Notes: generated by a model not told the origin, from the sequence alone. A DNA stretch of 64,000 nucleotides from Megascapheus bottae (GCA_024803745.1 JANJXV010000024.1:16811927-16875926), one strand, 5' to 3'. Positions 1 through 11,891 are shown, counted from the first letter of the stretch. Made by a program: numbers and translations.

Positions 1-75
1 CTTTGAACTATGATCCTCAGATCTCCGCCTCCTGCGTCGCTAGGATTACTGGCATGAGCCACTGGTACCCAGCTT
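1..75 (-). repeat. 7SL/B1-head SINE, fragment at window edge
   Basis: The stretch reads as the antisense of a B1-like head (tttgaactatgatcctcagatctc ... ctaggattactggcatgagccac). Its Geo-type tail, if present, lies outside the window. Confidence 0.7.
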
Positions 76-262
76 TGTCCCTTAGCGTTTTTGCTCAAGA
101 GGGGTGCTCTGCTACTTCAGGCACAGCTCTACTTCTGGCTTTGTGGTGGTTAATTGGAAATAGGAGTTTCATGGGCTTTCCTGCCTAGGCTGGCTTCAAA
201 CTGTTATCCTCGGATACCAACCTCCTCAGTAGCTGGGATTAACAGGCTTAAGCCACTAGCAT
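76..262 (-). repeat. 7SL/B1-head plus Geo-tail SINE, diverged
   Basis: Antisense copy placed head to tail after the previous fragment. Recognisable pieces are ttttgctcaag, gtggttaattggaaata and cagtagctgggattaacaggc. Many substitutions suggest an old copy. Confidence 0.65.
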
Positions 263-873
263 GAAGAAAGTTTTTTTAGTACTTGATCTGAAAGATATTT
301 AAAAATATGTTTCTAAGAATTTTATATCTAGTTAATATCATTTGGATTCAATCCAACCTTGACTGCAGGAACAGAGACAAGATGGGATCAGTAATTTCTA
401 CCTACAGAATCTTTATTTATTTATTTATTTGGATCAAGCCACAGAAAAATAAAGCATATAGTCATGTATACCCTTTTTTTCTCATTCTTTTTTCTGTGTG
501 TCACTCTAAATTGACAGTATTTTTACCCATTAAGATAAAGATGTTGCTCCTAGACTCATTTCTATAAAACCAACAATGTCTCTGATGCTATACTGCTCAA
601 TGGAGCAGCAGACATTAATGGCCTACCCCAAGTGTCACTTTTTCAGTGACTATACCTAAATTTTTGGTATCAAAGAATTGGCCATCTAGATATTTTAGGG
701 GGCCTTACATGTTGAGCTTTTGTTTCCTTCTCAGCTGGAAAAAGCATAGAATATAGATGAATCACTGTACTCTAAATGGTGATCAAGTTTTCTTTAAAGT
801 CTCCATATATAACAATTATAAGTTACCAGCCCTGAGCAACCTGGAAAAAGACAGTGATCTTGTCATTATAATT
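263..873. other. AT-rich non-coding sequence
   Basis: No gene or clear repeat was recognised. A short (ATTT)n run lies at about 414-432. Small open frames here have no coding character. Confidence 0.5.
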
Positions 874-1085
874 CATGTGATGAAGTGTGACAGACCAGGA
901 TTCAAATTCTGACTGGGACAACTGCTAATTGTTATCCTGATATGTTACATAAACCTCCCTTGCTTCTGTTCCTTAGATAATAAATAAATGAGTCTCACAG
1001 CAAGCACAATGATAAAGCTAGCTGATCCACATAGAAACTCAAAACAATGACTGTCACATAGCATTGCTTAATCAATGGTAGATAT
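874..1085 (+). repeat. MIR element
   Basis: Ancient tRNA-derived SINE, recognised from ccaggattcaaattctgac, the core region with cataaacctcc and the end tgtcacatagcattgcttaatcaatggtag. Confidence 0.6.
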
Positions 1086-1099
1086 TACTATTAAAAATT

Positions 1100-1440
1100 A
1101 ATTCTTTTTTATTTCATTGTCAGGGTGATGTACAAAGGGGTTACAGTTACATTTATCAGGGAGTGGGTATATTACTTCTTGAACATTGTTATTATCCCTT
1201 CCCATGTTTTTCTCCCACTTTCTCTCCCCCACCTCTCCCACTAATCTAGTTTTTCCCTTACCTTCCTTTTTTCAAATACAAACGTATATACAGTATTACA
1301 ATTGATTTTTAGTAGGATTTTAATACAAACCAAATTTTACTGAATCTAAGTTTTATCTCTACCTGCTCAGACTTCGTGATTTGTTACATCAATTTTTTCT
1401 CATAGTGATCTTCCTCTCCCCATTGTCAGTTTCTTAAAGA
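1100..1440 (-). repeat. LINE-1 3' UTR, 5'-truncated
   Basis: Read on the minus strand it runs through ...ggagaaaacatgggaag...gtaactgtaacccctttgtacatcaccctgacaatgaaataaaa into an A-rich end. The same sequence recurs at 8268, 45715 and 58735, all in this orientation and all ending in an AATAAA-like signal. This is typical of the 3' end of a rodent L1. Confidence 0.6.
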
Positions 1441-1849
1441 AATTTCTACAAATAGATAGACAAGAAAATTTCAATTTAACATGGCCATTTATGTGTCCTG
1501 TAATGATCTTAATACTTCCTAAGATATTGAAGTTGGAAAATAATTAAATATTATTAGCCACATCTAAGTTTGTCATGTACATACAACTGTTGTATAAAGA
1601 TTTCAAAATCACATCGAAATCATCTCAGAAACACACTGCTAGTCTTCCACATAATTGCTTGTATGTCCTTTATTTAAAATGTAATATCTAAAAACTCAGT
1701 GAACTTACCAAGAATTGTTCTTAAGTGGAAATAAGCATCTCAGAGTTATTATCCACTACTTAGAAGATAATAAGCTATTTTTTAAAATATCAACCATATG
1801 CCAAGTTCTATGTAATAGACATTATATATATATATATGTACTATCCCAC
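1441..1849. other. AT-rich non-coding sequence
   Basis: No feature recognised. A short (TA)n run follows at 1824-1838. Confidence 0.5.
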
Positions 1850-1925
1850 TTAATTGTCAGAACAACTCTACAACCCAAATTCTAATCTCTTTGTTTTACA
1901 GTTGAGGAATTCCATGGTTTAAACG
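1850..1925 (-). repeat. MIR fragment
   Basis: The text cttaattgtcagaacaactc followed by tttacagttgaggaattcc is the antisense of the MIR core and its flank. Confidence 0.5.
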
Positions 1926-3284
1926 TTCCAGTAATGTTTTTTCCTTCATTAGCAAGGGGTACAGCCGACTTCTGCTTACCTGTCCCAAATCGCAAAACCT
2001 TTCCATTGTAACAAATTTCAGCTGAAATGTTAAGTTTCAGCTGACTGTCTTGTTGGAAGATACATCACCTCTATATGAGCAAAATAACTTCCCATTTAGA
2101 GTAGTCATGTGTTAGCACACTGATTAAAGAGCACTGGGCCATTTGGACTGTTTTTTTGTGTGTGTTTATTCTGGTAGTTGTTTACCGATAAGGACACGTC
2201 ATTGTTTCCTTTGTCCTCAGATAAGCTCCTGTGTCCCCATTTCACAGAAAGATAGAAATCGGGGAGATAAAGTTTTCCCCTTGAGACACAGAAGGCTGTT
2301 GATATGACTATTTTCATTCTGCATTGAATTATTCTCAATTAAACTCTATTCACCATCAGGGCAGAAATTTGGTCACATCATTCATCACTTGTACAGACTT
2401 AGAACTGTCATTGACCTGGTGGGACCATTCTTTTCTCTGGAATGTTATGTGGTCATTTTGAGACCACACATTACTTTGAGGCTCTGATGCAAGTGATGGA
2501 CCCATGTCCAAAAGAAATACACAATGTGCAACCACCAAAATGTGGGAGTTTTTCTCCATGATAGACCTTCATCCAAGGACCTCTCCTTCACCCTATTCTG
2601 CTAGGCCCCATGAACTCCAGGCCAAGAATCCCTGATCTAATGAAGTGGAAGTTTCATTTTACGTAGGAAGAAACTTAGTGTAGGAAGACTGTCCTCTGCT
2701 AGACTTCCTAACTAAGCCGAGGCAGAGCCCACGTGAACAGTGTGGATCCCTGAAAAAGGAAGATGTCCTGTCCACAGCTAGTGCTTTAGAAAATGGAAGG
2801 TTCTTTGGGGGAAGAGTTTATACTACAATGTAATACACACTGGACTTTTTTCAACTTATAGTTATTCCCGAATAAAAGGAGATTGGGTCAGATTACAGTG
2901 AGTACAATTTTAAAAAGAAGATAAACAGATAGGCAGAACTCTTAGTAGACTGTTTTCCCTATGAATCAAGAAGAAGGGGAAACCCTGGCAATTTTGAAAC
3001 TCATATCCTATTTGACACTGACTTTGGAAGTATTTCACTTGGCATTTATTGCCTTAAACAAAGCTGGACTATAGGACTAAGTTATAAAGAATTCTCCATT
3101 CGTTACCAGTTTCATTTTAGCAATCCAAACACATCAAAAGATTATTCTCTCTAAATATGGAAAAGATAAGCACTGGTGTGATTCCTTACTGGGTTATTCC
3201 TATTTCATCTTTCTTCATACTGCCTTTGGAGAGAATAGGGCAGATCTGTAGTGAGACAGGTGCCTTCCAGAGAGTAGAGTCGAG
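1926..3284. other. Non-coding sequence without recognised features
   Basis: Open frames on the minus strand at 2105-2338 and 2356-2559 are short, lack splice context and contain no known motif. Nothing else was seen. Confidence 0.5.
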
Positions 3285-3460
3285 AGTCATACAGCTGTAA
3301 ATTCAAACCCTGGCTAGATCATACAGGGTTAAGTCCACTTGGACTCTATAAACCCACGGCTGTCCTGATGATCTTCTCCTTAGGTGTCACAGAGACTATG
3401 AACATAGCACTAGTTACATAATGTTCCTAAAATATCATTAGTGCTCAGTGTTATGGGATC
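3285..3460 (+). repeat. MIR-like relic
   Basis: Weak match: cagctgtaaattcaaaccctggc, then a decayed core and agtgctcagtg near the end. Confidence 0.35.
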
Positions 3461-3678
3461 ATTTTTCTCTGGAGGGCATGGTAAGAAAGGAGCTATCAGA
3501 AAAGTTCCCCCTGAGGTCATCTCCCAGGAAACTCAGCCTCGTGATAGCTGCCTTTTCAAGTGTCACTCACTCACCAAATGGTACATAATCTATGCTCGAG
3601 TGTCAATTCGGTTTTAGTAGCAGAAAGTGAGGAGAACTTCATGGACATGAAGGTCTCCACCCTGAAAAGAAAGTTCAC

Positions 3679-3708
3679 ATTATTATTATTATTATTATTA
3701 TTATTATC
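3679..3708 (+). repeat. (ATT)n microsatellite
   Basis: About ten uninterrupted ATT units. Confidence 0.9.
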
Positions 3709-4061
3709 TTTTTTAAACTTTCCTACTTGTTTAAAACTGAGACAAAAATATCAGATCCTGAAATATTTAGCATCTCAAGGTCTTTAGCTCAATGATATGT
3801 ATTTATACAGTATGCAAGATTAATGATATATTTCCAATCATTTCTGCCTTGTGAAATTACTATTTTGCTTTTCCATATGACATGATCTATGTTTTAATAC
3901 TATTAAGCAACAATCAGAAGCCTCTTGGCACCAGAAGCATATACAAATAACACATTTCATGCTAATAGTTACATGCCTAATCTTTGTCAGATAGTTTTGA
4001 ATCATTTTATTCTATGTGACAGATTATATTCATTTTCATTATGAACAATTGATACATACAT
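3709..4061. other. AT-rich non-coding sequence
   Basis: Nothing recognised. Confidence 0.5.
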
Positions 4062-4312
4062 CCAGATGCCGGTGGCTCATACCTACAATCCTAGCTACTC
4101 AGGAGGCTGAGATCTGAGGATCACAGTTTCAAAACCAGCCTAGACAGGAAAGTCAGTTAGACTCTTATCTCTAATAAAGTACCAAAAAAGCCAGAAGTGG
4201 AGCTATAGTTCAAATGGTACAGTGCTAGCCCTAGGCAAAAGAAGCTCAGGGACAGGGCCCAGGCACTGAGTTCAAGTCCCAGGAATAGCACCCCCAGACC
4301 CCTTCCCCCCAA
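4062..4312 (+). repeat. 7SL/B1-head plus Geo-tail SINE
   Basis: The head is ggtggctcatacctacaatcc ... ggctgagatctgaggatcac. The tail is agaagtggagctatagttcaaatggtacagtgc ... gagttcaagtccc. A C-rich and A-rich end follows. Confidence 0.85.
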
Positions 4313-5446
4313 AATAACATATAAAATAATATGATGTCATACATGTAGAAGTCCTAAATCATCAGAATACATACCCCGGGAACTTGTCACTCCATGTAAG
4401 GACTAGAATATTTCCAATGTCGTGAAAGCCCCTGTCAGCCCCCTTTACCTTGACCCCTCTGTCCACATATGCAAGTCCACCTATGACAGCTGTTCCAGGA
4501 TGTTGTGAGGAGACATCCCAAAAACTTTTCCCCTGACTTTTCAGATAAAGCTGTTCATGAGAACCCACTTCCCAAAGAGAGCAAGAAATTTGCCTCAGTC
4601 GGTTCACAAGACTAAAGGAGTCCTTGTGTTGTCTTCACCAGGGAATCTGAGCAAACAGTGAAAATGTAATGGAGGCTACAAAGTGCTTGTGTTGAGCCTG
4701 TCTCTTCTGCCCTTTGGACTTCTTATGCCCCGTAAGGAGGAGAAATCTGAATTTGTTACAGTCATGAGACCTGGTAGAAGGGTCTAATGACAAGAACAAT
4801 TACAGAATATTCTAGAATCCATATCAAGACAAATCTATCTCAATTGCTTTGAAGTATTCTAGAAAGTTCTTAACTTTTATCATCCCCAAAGTCCTTACCA
4901 GGAAAGAATTTGGGGGCTGGAAGTATGCGGTAGCTGCGCAAGTGGATACTCATTCAGCTGTAAGGAAGGTTACAGTCATGTACATATTTTGTGAATAAAA
5001 CCTATTCTTTTTCTCTAGTCTTCCATGTAATAAATAATGTTTATTAGCAGTTGGAAAAAAACATTTTTAGTCCCTCATAAATCTGAACTCATTTCTCTGT
5101 TTTTGAATTTTTAATTGCTTATTCGGGACTGTAGTAAAATATAACTTTGAACTATTTATAAATAAAGGATCTGATTAACATGTTAAATATGTAAGCTACA
5201 TTCCATAGCTCAGCTTTTAAGCATTGGAGACTACAACTCAGTGAAACTTTTTGAATAACTCTAGAATCATTCACTTACATTTATAAACTAGTTTCTTCAT
5301 CATAAGTCATTTTTCTTTCTTCTTCCTTCCTCCTCCTTCTTCAACAAATTAAGCTTCTAATGTTTTGTTAGTCTGGTGAAAGCTACATGGCATACTTGAC
5401 CATTTTATTTCGAGACAAAATTACTTTTAAAATATGTCATTATGTA
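4313..5446. other. Non-coding sequence without recognised features
   Basis: No repeat or coding exon was recognised. The minus-strand frame at 4362-4607 shows no family motif or splice signals. Confidence 0.5.
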
Positions 5447-5731
5447 GCCGGAGTGCAGTGGCTCACGCCTATAATCCAAGCTACTCAGGAGGCTGAGATC
5501 TGAGGATCACGGTTCAAAAGCTAGCCCAGGCACAAAAAGACCTGAGACTCTTATCTCCAATTAACCTCTAGAAAACGGGAAGTAAGGCTTGGCTCAAGGG
5601 TAGGGCAGTAGCCTTGAGCTGAAGAGCTCTGGAACAGAGCCCAGGCCTAAGGGTAGGATGGTAGCCTTGAGCTGAAGAGATCCTGGACAGTGCCCAGGCC
5701 AAGTTCAAGCCCCATGACCCACCAAAAGAAA
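5447..5731 (+). repeat. 7SL/B1-head plus Geo-tail SINE with internal tandem duplication
   Basis: The head runs from gtgcagtggctcacgcctat to gatctgaggatcacgg. The tail contains a 53-base unit present twice (5596-5648 and 5649-5700), each with gggtagg..gtagccttgagctgaagag and cccaggcc. The element ends caagccccatgacccacc plus A-rich tail. Confidence 0.85.
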
Positions 5732-6732
5732 ATTTCATAATGTATACTGGCCATCGTTCTCATTAGATTAGTCAGATCTAACATTGCACATGGAGATTTG
5801 TACCCATGAACAAAGTTTAAAAATGTGAGGGTTTATTTTTCCATTTTAACAACGCCCAACTTCGCATACAGTTCCTTTGTTGGAATAAAAATCTTAGTAA
5901 AGTACACATCAGCCACTATAAATAGCAGCTATAAGGCTGTGCATCCAGGAGAGCCTCCACAGAGTATATTTTAAACCCCACTTTGTTTAGAATAGGAAAT
6001 TCTTCTGATGCTCATATTTTCCACTGAGGTGACATGGACTGGTCGCATGTCACATGGTCACCAGCTCCCATTTTCCTGTGCCTTTTAGGAATTCAACTGA
6101 CAGATTCCAGAAGATTGCTCAATGTGTGCTTTTTGTTCACCCCTAAGGCTAGCCCGAGGCTTCTTATCCATGGGAATTTCTCATACTTTTTTGAGACCTT
6201 CCAAATAAAAGCTAGCAATCTCCCAGAGGCAGCATCAGGCAACCAGGTAATGAAAGAGTCCTTTATTTCTGAAGCTCAGTAACTCTAACGTGCCATTTTG
6301 AAGAATAGCAATCAACCCATATTTTATTCTCACAGAAAATCATGCAGTGTTGGCAGGTCTTTTGGGAGAACTCAAGAAAGTAAGAGAACAGGAAGTGAGC
6401 ACGCAGATGACCAGCATAAGATGGAGGGTTAGCATGCCGAGTCAATGACAAGAAGCAGCATCAGGTATCATAATGCTGCATCTTTCAAAAGATGCTAATG
6501 GTAGCTACAAAAGATGCGGTCCTCTGCCTACTCCTTCCCTAAACAATTCTGTTTCTTCAGCCAAATGGCTCTGTAACCTTTTTAGCCCATTCTGCAGATC
6601 TAATATTTCCTCACCCATCATGACCCCTTCTTTGAGGAAGAGGAGAAAGCAATTGTTATTAAAAGGCCTTGGATAAAATTGGAGTGTAGAGTGATATAAG
6701 GAGCTACCTTCTTTTTTTTTTAATGTATGAAA
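5732..6732. other. Non-coding sequence with a possible regulatory pair
   Basis: Apart from the CArG-like and MEF2/TATA-like motifs at 5874-5925, nothing was recognised. The overlapping short frames at 6034-6771 have no conserved protein features. Confidence 0.45.
5874..5925 (+). promoter_or_regulatory. CArG-like plus MEF2/TATA-like pair
   Basis: CCTTTGTTGG at 5874-5883 is one base away from a CArG box (CC, six A/T, GG). CTATAAATAG at 5916-5925 fits both the MEF2 consensus and a TATA box. The pair lies in non-repeat sequence about 14.6 kb upstream of the short caldesmon exon. It could be a muscle enhancer or a core promoter; a chance match in AT-rich DNA is quite possible. Confidence 0.22.
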
Positions 6733-6918
6733 GCTAAAGATTGGGCTGGTGGTAGATTGTTCGCCTAGCATTTATGAAGCCCTGAGTTCTATTCCTCAGT
6801 ACCAAATACACAGAAAATTCTGGAAGTGGTACTGTGGCTCAAGTGGTAGAACACTAACCTTGAGAAAGCTCAAGGACATTTCCCAGGCCCTGACTTCAAG
6901 CCTCAGGACTGGCGAAGG
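6733..6918 (+). repeat. IDL-Geo-like SINE, diverged
   Basis: The head is ggctggtggtagattgttcgcctagcatttatgaagccc. The tail is ggaagtggtactgtggctcaagtggtagaac ... ctcaggactgg. The A-tail has become the purine repeat that follows. Confidence 0.75.
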
Positions 6919-7037
6919 AAGGGAAGGGAAGGGAAGGAGGCAAAGGAAGGGAAGGGAAGAAAGAAGGAAAGAAGAGAGGGAGGGAGGGAGGGAGAGAGGG
7001 AGGGAGGGAGGGAAGGAGGGAGGGAGGGAGAGAGAGA
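6919..7037 (+). repeat. (GGAA/GGGA)n homopurine tract
   Basis: Purine-rich microsatellite grown from the tail of the preceding SINE. Long proline/serine-like frames across it are artefacts of the repeat. Confidence 0.9.
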
Positions 7038-7395
7038 TTCCAGTGAAATGTTTTCTCTTAGTTGGTATCTTCATGCTACATCCTGGTTACTCAGGATTTT
7101 CATTATTACAGAGATTCCTTCTATAGGTATTGAACTAAGCAAAATGGAGTTTGTATAGTTGCTTAATGTCTCAAAGCTGAGACAGAATAAAAGTTCCCGA
7201 ATCCTTTAGTTCAGTTGGTACCTGTGTATCAAGGCAGAATTTTGTGATATTTACTCCTGAATTTAAGAAAAAGCACAAAACATTAGCAGCCTTTAGAGGC
7301 ATTCTCTTTGCATGGAAGCCAGAAACTTTCCTGGTTTAATTTTCAAGCTATGGAATTTTGTTTCTTTGTCTTCTCTGGAGAGATTAAGAGTTTCA

Positions 7396-7598
7396 GGCTG
7401 GGAGTTTGGCCTATTGGTAGAGTGCTTGCCTAGCATGCACAAAGATCCAGGTTTGATTCCTTGGTACCACATACATAGAAAAAAGCCAGAAATGGCGCTA
7501 AGGTTCAAGTAGTAGAGCTCTAGCCTTGAGAAAAAAGAACCCAAGGACAGTGCTCAGGCCCTGATTCCAAACCCAGGACTGGCAAAACAAAAAAAAAA
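7396..7598 (+). repeat. IDL-Geo SINE
   Basis: Complete dimer with ID-like head (gtttggcctattggtagagtgc, tttgattccttggtacc), A-rich linker, Geo tail and A-rich end. Confidence 0.92.
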
Positions 7599-8267
7599 TC
7601 TCACCTCATAAATTCCTCTGATTGTTAAGGATAAGTAGACCTTTGCACCATATATTTCTGACCATGCATGCTTATGTAGTTGCATTATGGAGGTAAATGA
7701 TTTTAGGAAAGAAAGATTTAAGTCTCTGCTGTTGGCCTCTTTGTGATAGAACTCACATTCTTAGTATTATTTGTGATTGGTATCTGCATTGTAAAATTAG
7801 ATAATCATCAAATTACAGGCTTCAGAACAAACCCTCAGGAGTCCAACAATGAGCAACTCTATAATCAAAACTTTCTCTAATGAAAGACCAAGTATGTGGT
7901 GGGGAAGAATAAGTGCTTCAGTTAATCCCAGAAGAAGCAGATATTGGTAGGGCCAACCTCAAACTGAGATTGTCAGCTCTTTCTGAAACAGAGAGTGTAG
8001 ACCAGATAAGTTAGGTTGAAATTTTAGACACAAAAGAAGGAAAGACAGAAAAAAGTTTAGACACTAAAGGATGGATTGATTTCTAGCATTTGGAGATGAT
8101 AATGAATCCCCCCAAAAGATAACAAAATTAATAAACAATGCATTAAAACCATGACCAATTTTTAATTAAGATATGGCTGTAGGGAGGTGTTTTTACAGTA
8201 AGAATTTTTTTGTTATTTTTATAGTTAATATAGCTCAAGCCTACAGTGTGAACTAAGGAGAAAGGGT
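7599..8267. other. AT-rich non-coding sequence
   Basis: Nothing recognised. Confidence 0.5.
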
Positions 8268-8815
8268 TTTTTTTTTCAATTATATTTTATTGTCAGAGTG
8301 ATGCAAAGAGGAGTTGCAGTTACATTTGTCAGGTCGTAGGTACATTACTTCTTGAATATTGATTCCCCTTCTGATGTTTTTCTCTCAGTTTTTTCCCCTC
8401 AGCCCCTCCTAATTATCTTGCTTATCCCCTTTCCTTCCCTGTTTCAAATAAACAAATAACTATATATACAATATACCAGGTACCAAAGTCAGTGACAACA
8501 TGAGATAAACTGTAAGGAAAGAAACCAAACCAAATCAACCAAAAAAAGAAAGAAAAGAAAAGAATAAGAGAGGAGGGGGGAGAATAACCTCACACAATAG
8601 CTTGACAGCAACAAACACGAAAATCAAGCTATTGTTTCCATATCCTGGAGTTCGTTTCATGTAGCCTCATCCTATATGGCCATATCCACATAGCTATTGA
8701 GCTACTATGATCCTCTGCTAGGAGAATCCTGGATGCGTACTACTTATTGCAAATGAGAGAAGCCATGGAGCCTTTGTTTCTTTGGGTCTGGCTTACCTCA
8801 TTTAATATGAAAAAA
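8268..8815 (-). repeat. LINE-1 3' end, longest copy in window
   Basis: On the minus strand it ends ctctgacaataaaatataattg followed by about nine A. The polyadenylation signal AATAAA is therefore about 12 bases before the A-tail. Internal text includes an A/G-rich stretch (8535-8590) and the antisense of tgaggtaagccagacccaaag. It carries no ORF2 frame, so it is a truncated retrocopy. Confidence 0.65.
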
Positions 8816-8960
8816 GAACACTTCTTTATCTAAAGAGGATATTTATTTCATTTTAAAGTTGTACACTGAAACAATGGTCAAAAGAATCTCAAGTGCATGG
8901 ACTCTCTGTCCCCTTCCTCATCCCCTTGACTGCTTTTCCTTGGAATTATGGTAAGTATTA

Positions 8961-9153
8961 TTTTTTTTTGCCAGTCCTGGGCTTGAGCTCAGGGCCTGAG
9001 CACTGTCCTTGGACTTTCTCAAGGCTAGAGCTCTACCACTGGAGCCTCAGCACCACTTCTGGCTTTTTTCTATGTATGTGGTACCGAGGAATCGAACCCG
9101 GGTCTTCATGCATGCTAGGCAAGCACTTTAACCACTAGGCCAAACTCCCGGCC
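8961..9153 (-). repeat. IDL-Geo SINE with perfect target-site duplication
   Basis: The element is complete and flanked by the same 17 bases, aattatggtaagtatta, at 8944-8960 and 9154-9170. A perfect duplication and an intact T9 tail indicate a fairly recent L1-mediated insertion. Confidence 0.95.
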
Positions 9154-9170
9154 AATTATGGTAAGTATTA

Positions 9171-10863
9171 TAGCATTGATATCTTCCACCCTTACCTGGC
9201 TCTAGATCACTTTCTGTACTTTGTAGGCTGTTTGTGGTGCCATTCGGCAAAATAGGCCAGGCTCATTTAGAGGACAGTGTTAAGAGGAAGCATTTTACCA
9301 GGAAATGGACACCTATGGGGCTCAATTTTCCTGTGAACAGAGATATCCAATAAGAAGTGATAAATGCAGTGAAGAAATGAATATTAACACACACGTATCA
9401 GAGCTATGATGAACAGAAAGCTAACCTAGATGGGAAAAGAAGAAAATTACATAATAATATCAGATCAATAACCAAAAGAAATAATGGTTGCCAACAGGAT
9501 TAAACAACCTTCCTATCTTGATAGTATGTTTGTCAGGGACCATGGACTAAGGATAAAGTGTTTTTTAAAACTGATTTTCTTCATGACAAATGTATACCTT
9601 TTGGTTAGTATGCTAACATAAAACAAATAAATGTAATGTACTGGAACTCACCATAGTATAGCTTCTTAATTTCTAACTTAATTTTTAATTCTTAGAACCA
9701 CTGGGAAAGTGTCAGAAGGAAAGATAATTTGAAGCTATCCTAGAAAGACTCTGAATTCCAAAATACCTAGGAGAGGTCTCAGATTACTTCAGTCCCCTCT
9801 ATTTTTCAACATTTTAGGAAGCCATGTTCATATTTCACATCTTTGGCTTTCAAATTTGAAGTGACTGCTACCCTTTTGAAAAGCATTATTACTTTATTTG
9901 CTTTGTTGTTTTCATGAGGTCTTAAAATTAAAATGTTTTCCAGATGGCTTCTGGCTTTCCAATGAGAAGAATGAAAATGATTTTTATTAAATGTTTTCCC
10001 TAAAAAGCCCTGTCTGTTTTTCTTCTATCAATGAATGAACCAAAAAAAAAGGCTCATTTGATTTTCCTTCTTTAATTCTAATAAGAGTTTGATTTTTATT
10101 ACTCAATAACTTTAAAGTAAAACAGCTCTAGAATGCTGAAAATCTTTTTTCCTCTAGTTGATTCGTAATCACTTGCCTTAGGCTGTCAGATAAGAAACCC
10201 AAGAATTTGACAAATATTTCTGAGGAATTCACCACAGAAGAATCAAATTGCACTGGCATTTCCGACCAATCTAATGTAATTTATTGCATTAGCAAATCTA
10301 AAAATCATAAATTTGAATATCTAAGGATGGGCAGTAGGAGATGTCCACACAAATGTCCAACCTAAATCTAGGGTCAGTCCCAGGCATCTAGAAAGAGCCA
10401 AATGAGGCTTTGAATCTCAGGATTTGTTGGGTTATGAGACATGAGAAATGTTCTCTCATTGGGTGAGGTGTTTTCTCAGGTCTCCCTTGGGTTTGGGTGA
10501 CATGGTCCTGTGATGGTCTCACCTCCCTTTGCTCTGATTCCATACTCAGGAAGAAGTCTCTACAGCTTCCTGACATTGTAGATTACAAAACAGATGGCCT
10601 GGCTGGGAATTGAGAACTCCCAATGCATTAAAATCAGATGCCATCAGTTCCTTCTTAGTTGAATGCCACTGTGAGGTATACATCTGCCTGGGTCTTCCTG
10701 AGACCTATGGCCTCTAGAATTCCCAATATCTAGTTTCTAGATCCTATCCTATGATGCCTGCCCAAAAGGTTACTCTGTGGAAGTTTTCAAGAACCAGCCA
10801 GTGGACCTTCGTGCAGCCTCTTACCCCATTATTCTACCTCTTCTAATCTATGATCAAATAATA
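9171..10863. other. Non-coding sequence without recognised features
   Basis: No exon or clear repeat was seen in about 1.7 kb of mostly AT-rich sequence. Confidence 0.45.
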
Positions 10864-10871
10864 AGAATTTA

Positions 10872-11069
10872 GGGCCGGGAGTTTGGCCTAGTGGTAGAGT
10901 GCTTGCCTAGCATGCATGAAGACCCAGGTTCGATTCCTTGGTACCACATACATAGAAAAAAGCTGGAAGTGGTGCTGAGGCTCAAGTGGTAGAGCTCTGG
11001 CCTTGAGAAAGTCCAAGGACAGTGCTCAGGCCCTGAGCTCAAGCCCAGGACTGGCAAAAAAAAAAAAAA
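10872..11069 (+). repeat. IDL-Geo SINE
   Basis: Complete copy with A13 tail. The direct repeat aagaattta at 10863-10871 and about 11068-11076 is the likely target-site duplication. Confidence 0.93.
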
Positions 11070-11076
11070 GAATTTA

Positions 11077-11696
11077 ATGGATGGACTGCTATGTGCCTAC
11101 CATAACTCGAGGCTGTATCAAGTATAAGAGATATTAGAATATAACCCAGCTGGCAAAAAGATTATGCTTTATTTCATAAGAAGAAAAGAATACCTACATT
11201 AGAATAATGAATAAGTAAGACTTTGTATAGGTATATATAGGTTTATATAAATATGCATATATATGAATTTACACTATATATAATCATAGACTGCTCCATA
11301 TGATAAGAAATAGGAGAGTATCTAATACCTGTGTAATGACACTTATATAAAGTATTGTTTATCTAATATTAATAAAAAACACAATAAATCAAATAATCCA
11401 AAACATAGAAGACCATTTCTCTAACAATAGGAACAGATATGCTTTAAGCCAGGTCTAACTTTCAAAAAAAAAGAAATTAATATTTTGAATCCTTATATGG
11501 TATTGCTGGAAAAAAATCTGGATGTGATTATAGCCATAAAAGTCATATGTAAATTTAATATCCAGATGCATGAAGTGGATACCAGCAAATATATTTATGG
11601 TTTGGGAAGTGGTTAGGTACTTTGCATAAAAGTGATACATGCTAAAAATTATGTGGTTTGTGAATTAATATGCTTCCTTTGAAGATTTGACCTTCC
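11077..11696. other. AT-rich non-coding sequence
   Basis: Contains TA-rich patches at 11230-11290. No other feature seen. Confidence 0.5.
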
Positions 11697-11891
11697 TTTT
11701 TTTTTTGCCAGTCCTGGGCTTGAGCTCAGGGCCTGAGCACTGTCCTTGGACTTTCTCAAGGCTAGAGCTCTACCACTTGAGCCTCAGCACCACTTCCAGC
11801 TTTTTTCTATGTATGCAGTACCAAGGAATCAAACCTAGGTCTTCATGCATGCTAGACAAGCACTTTAACCACTAGGCCAAACTCCCGGCCC
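11697..11891 (-). repeat. IDL-Geo SINE
   Basis: Complete antisense copy. Flanks ttgaccttcc (11687) and ttgactttcc (11893) form a duplication with one mismatch. Confidence 0.93.

Noticed and set aside
8673..8690. cctatatggccatatcc as a CArG box
   Set aside because: The A/T core is five bases, not six, and it lies inside an L1 3' end.
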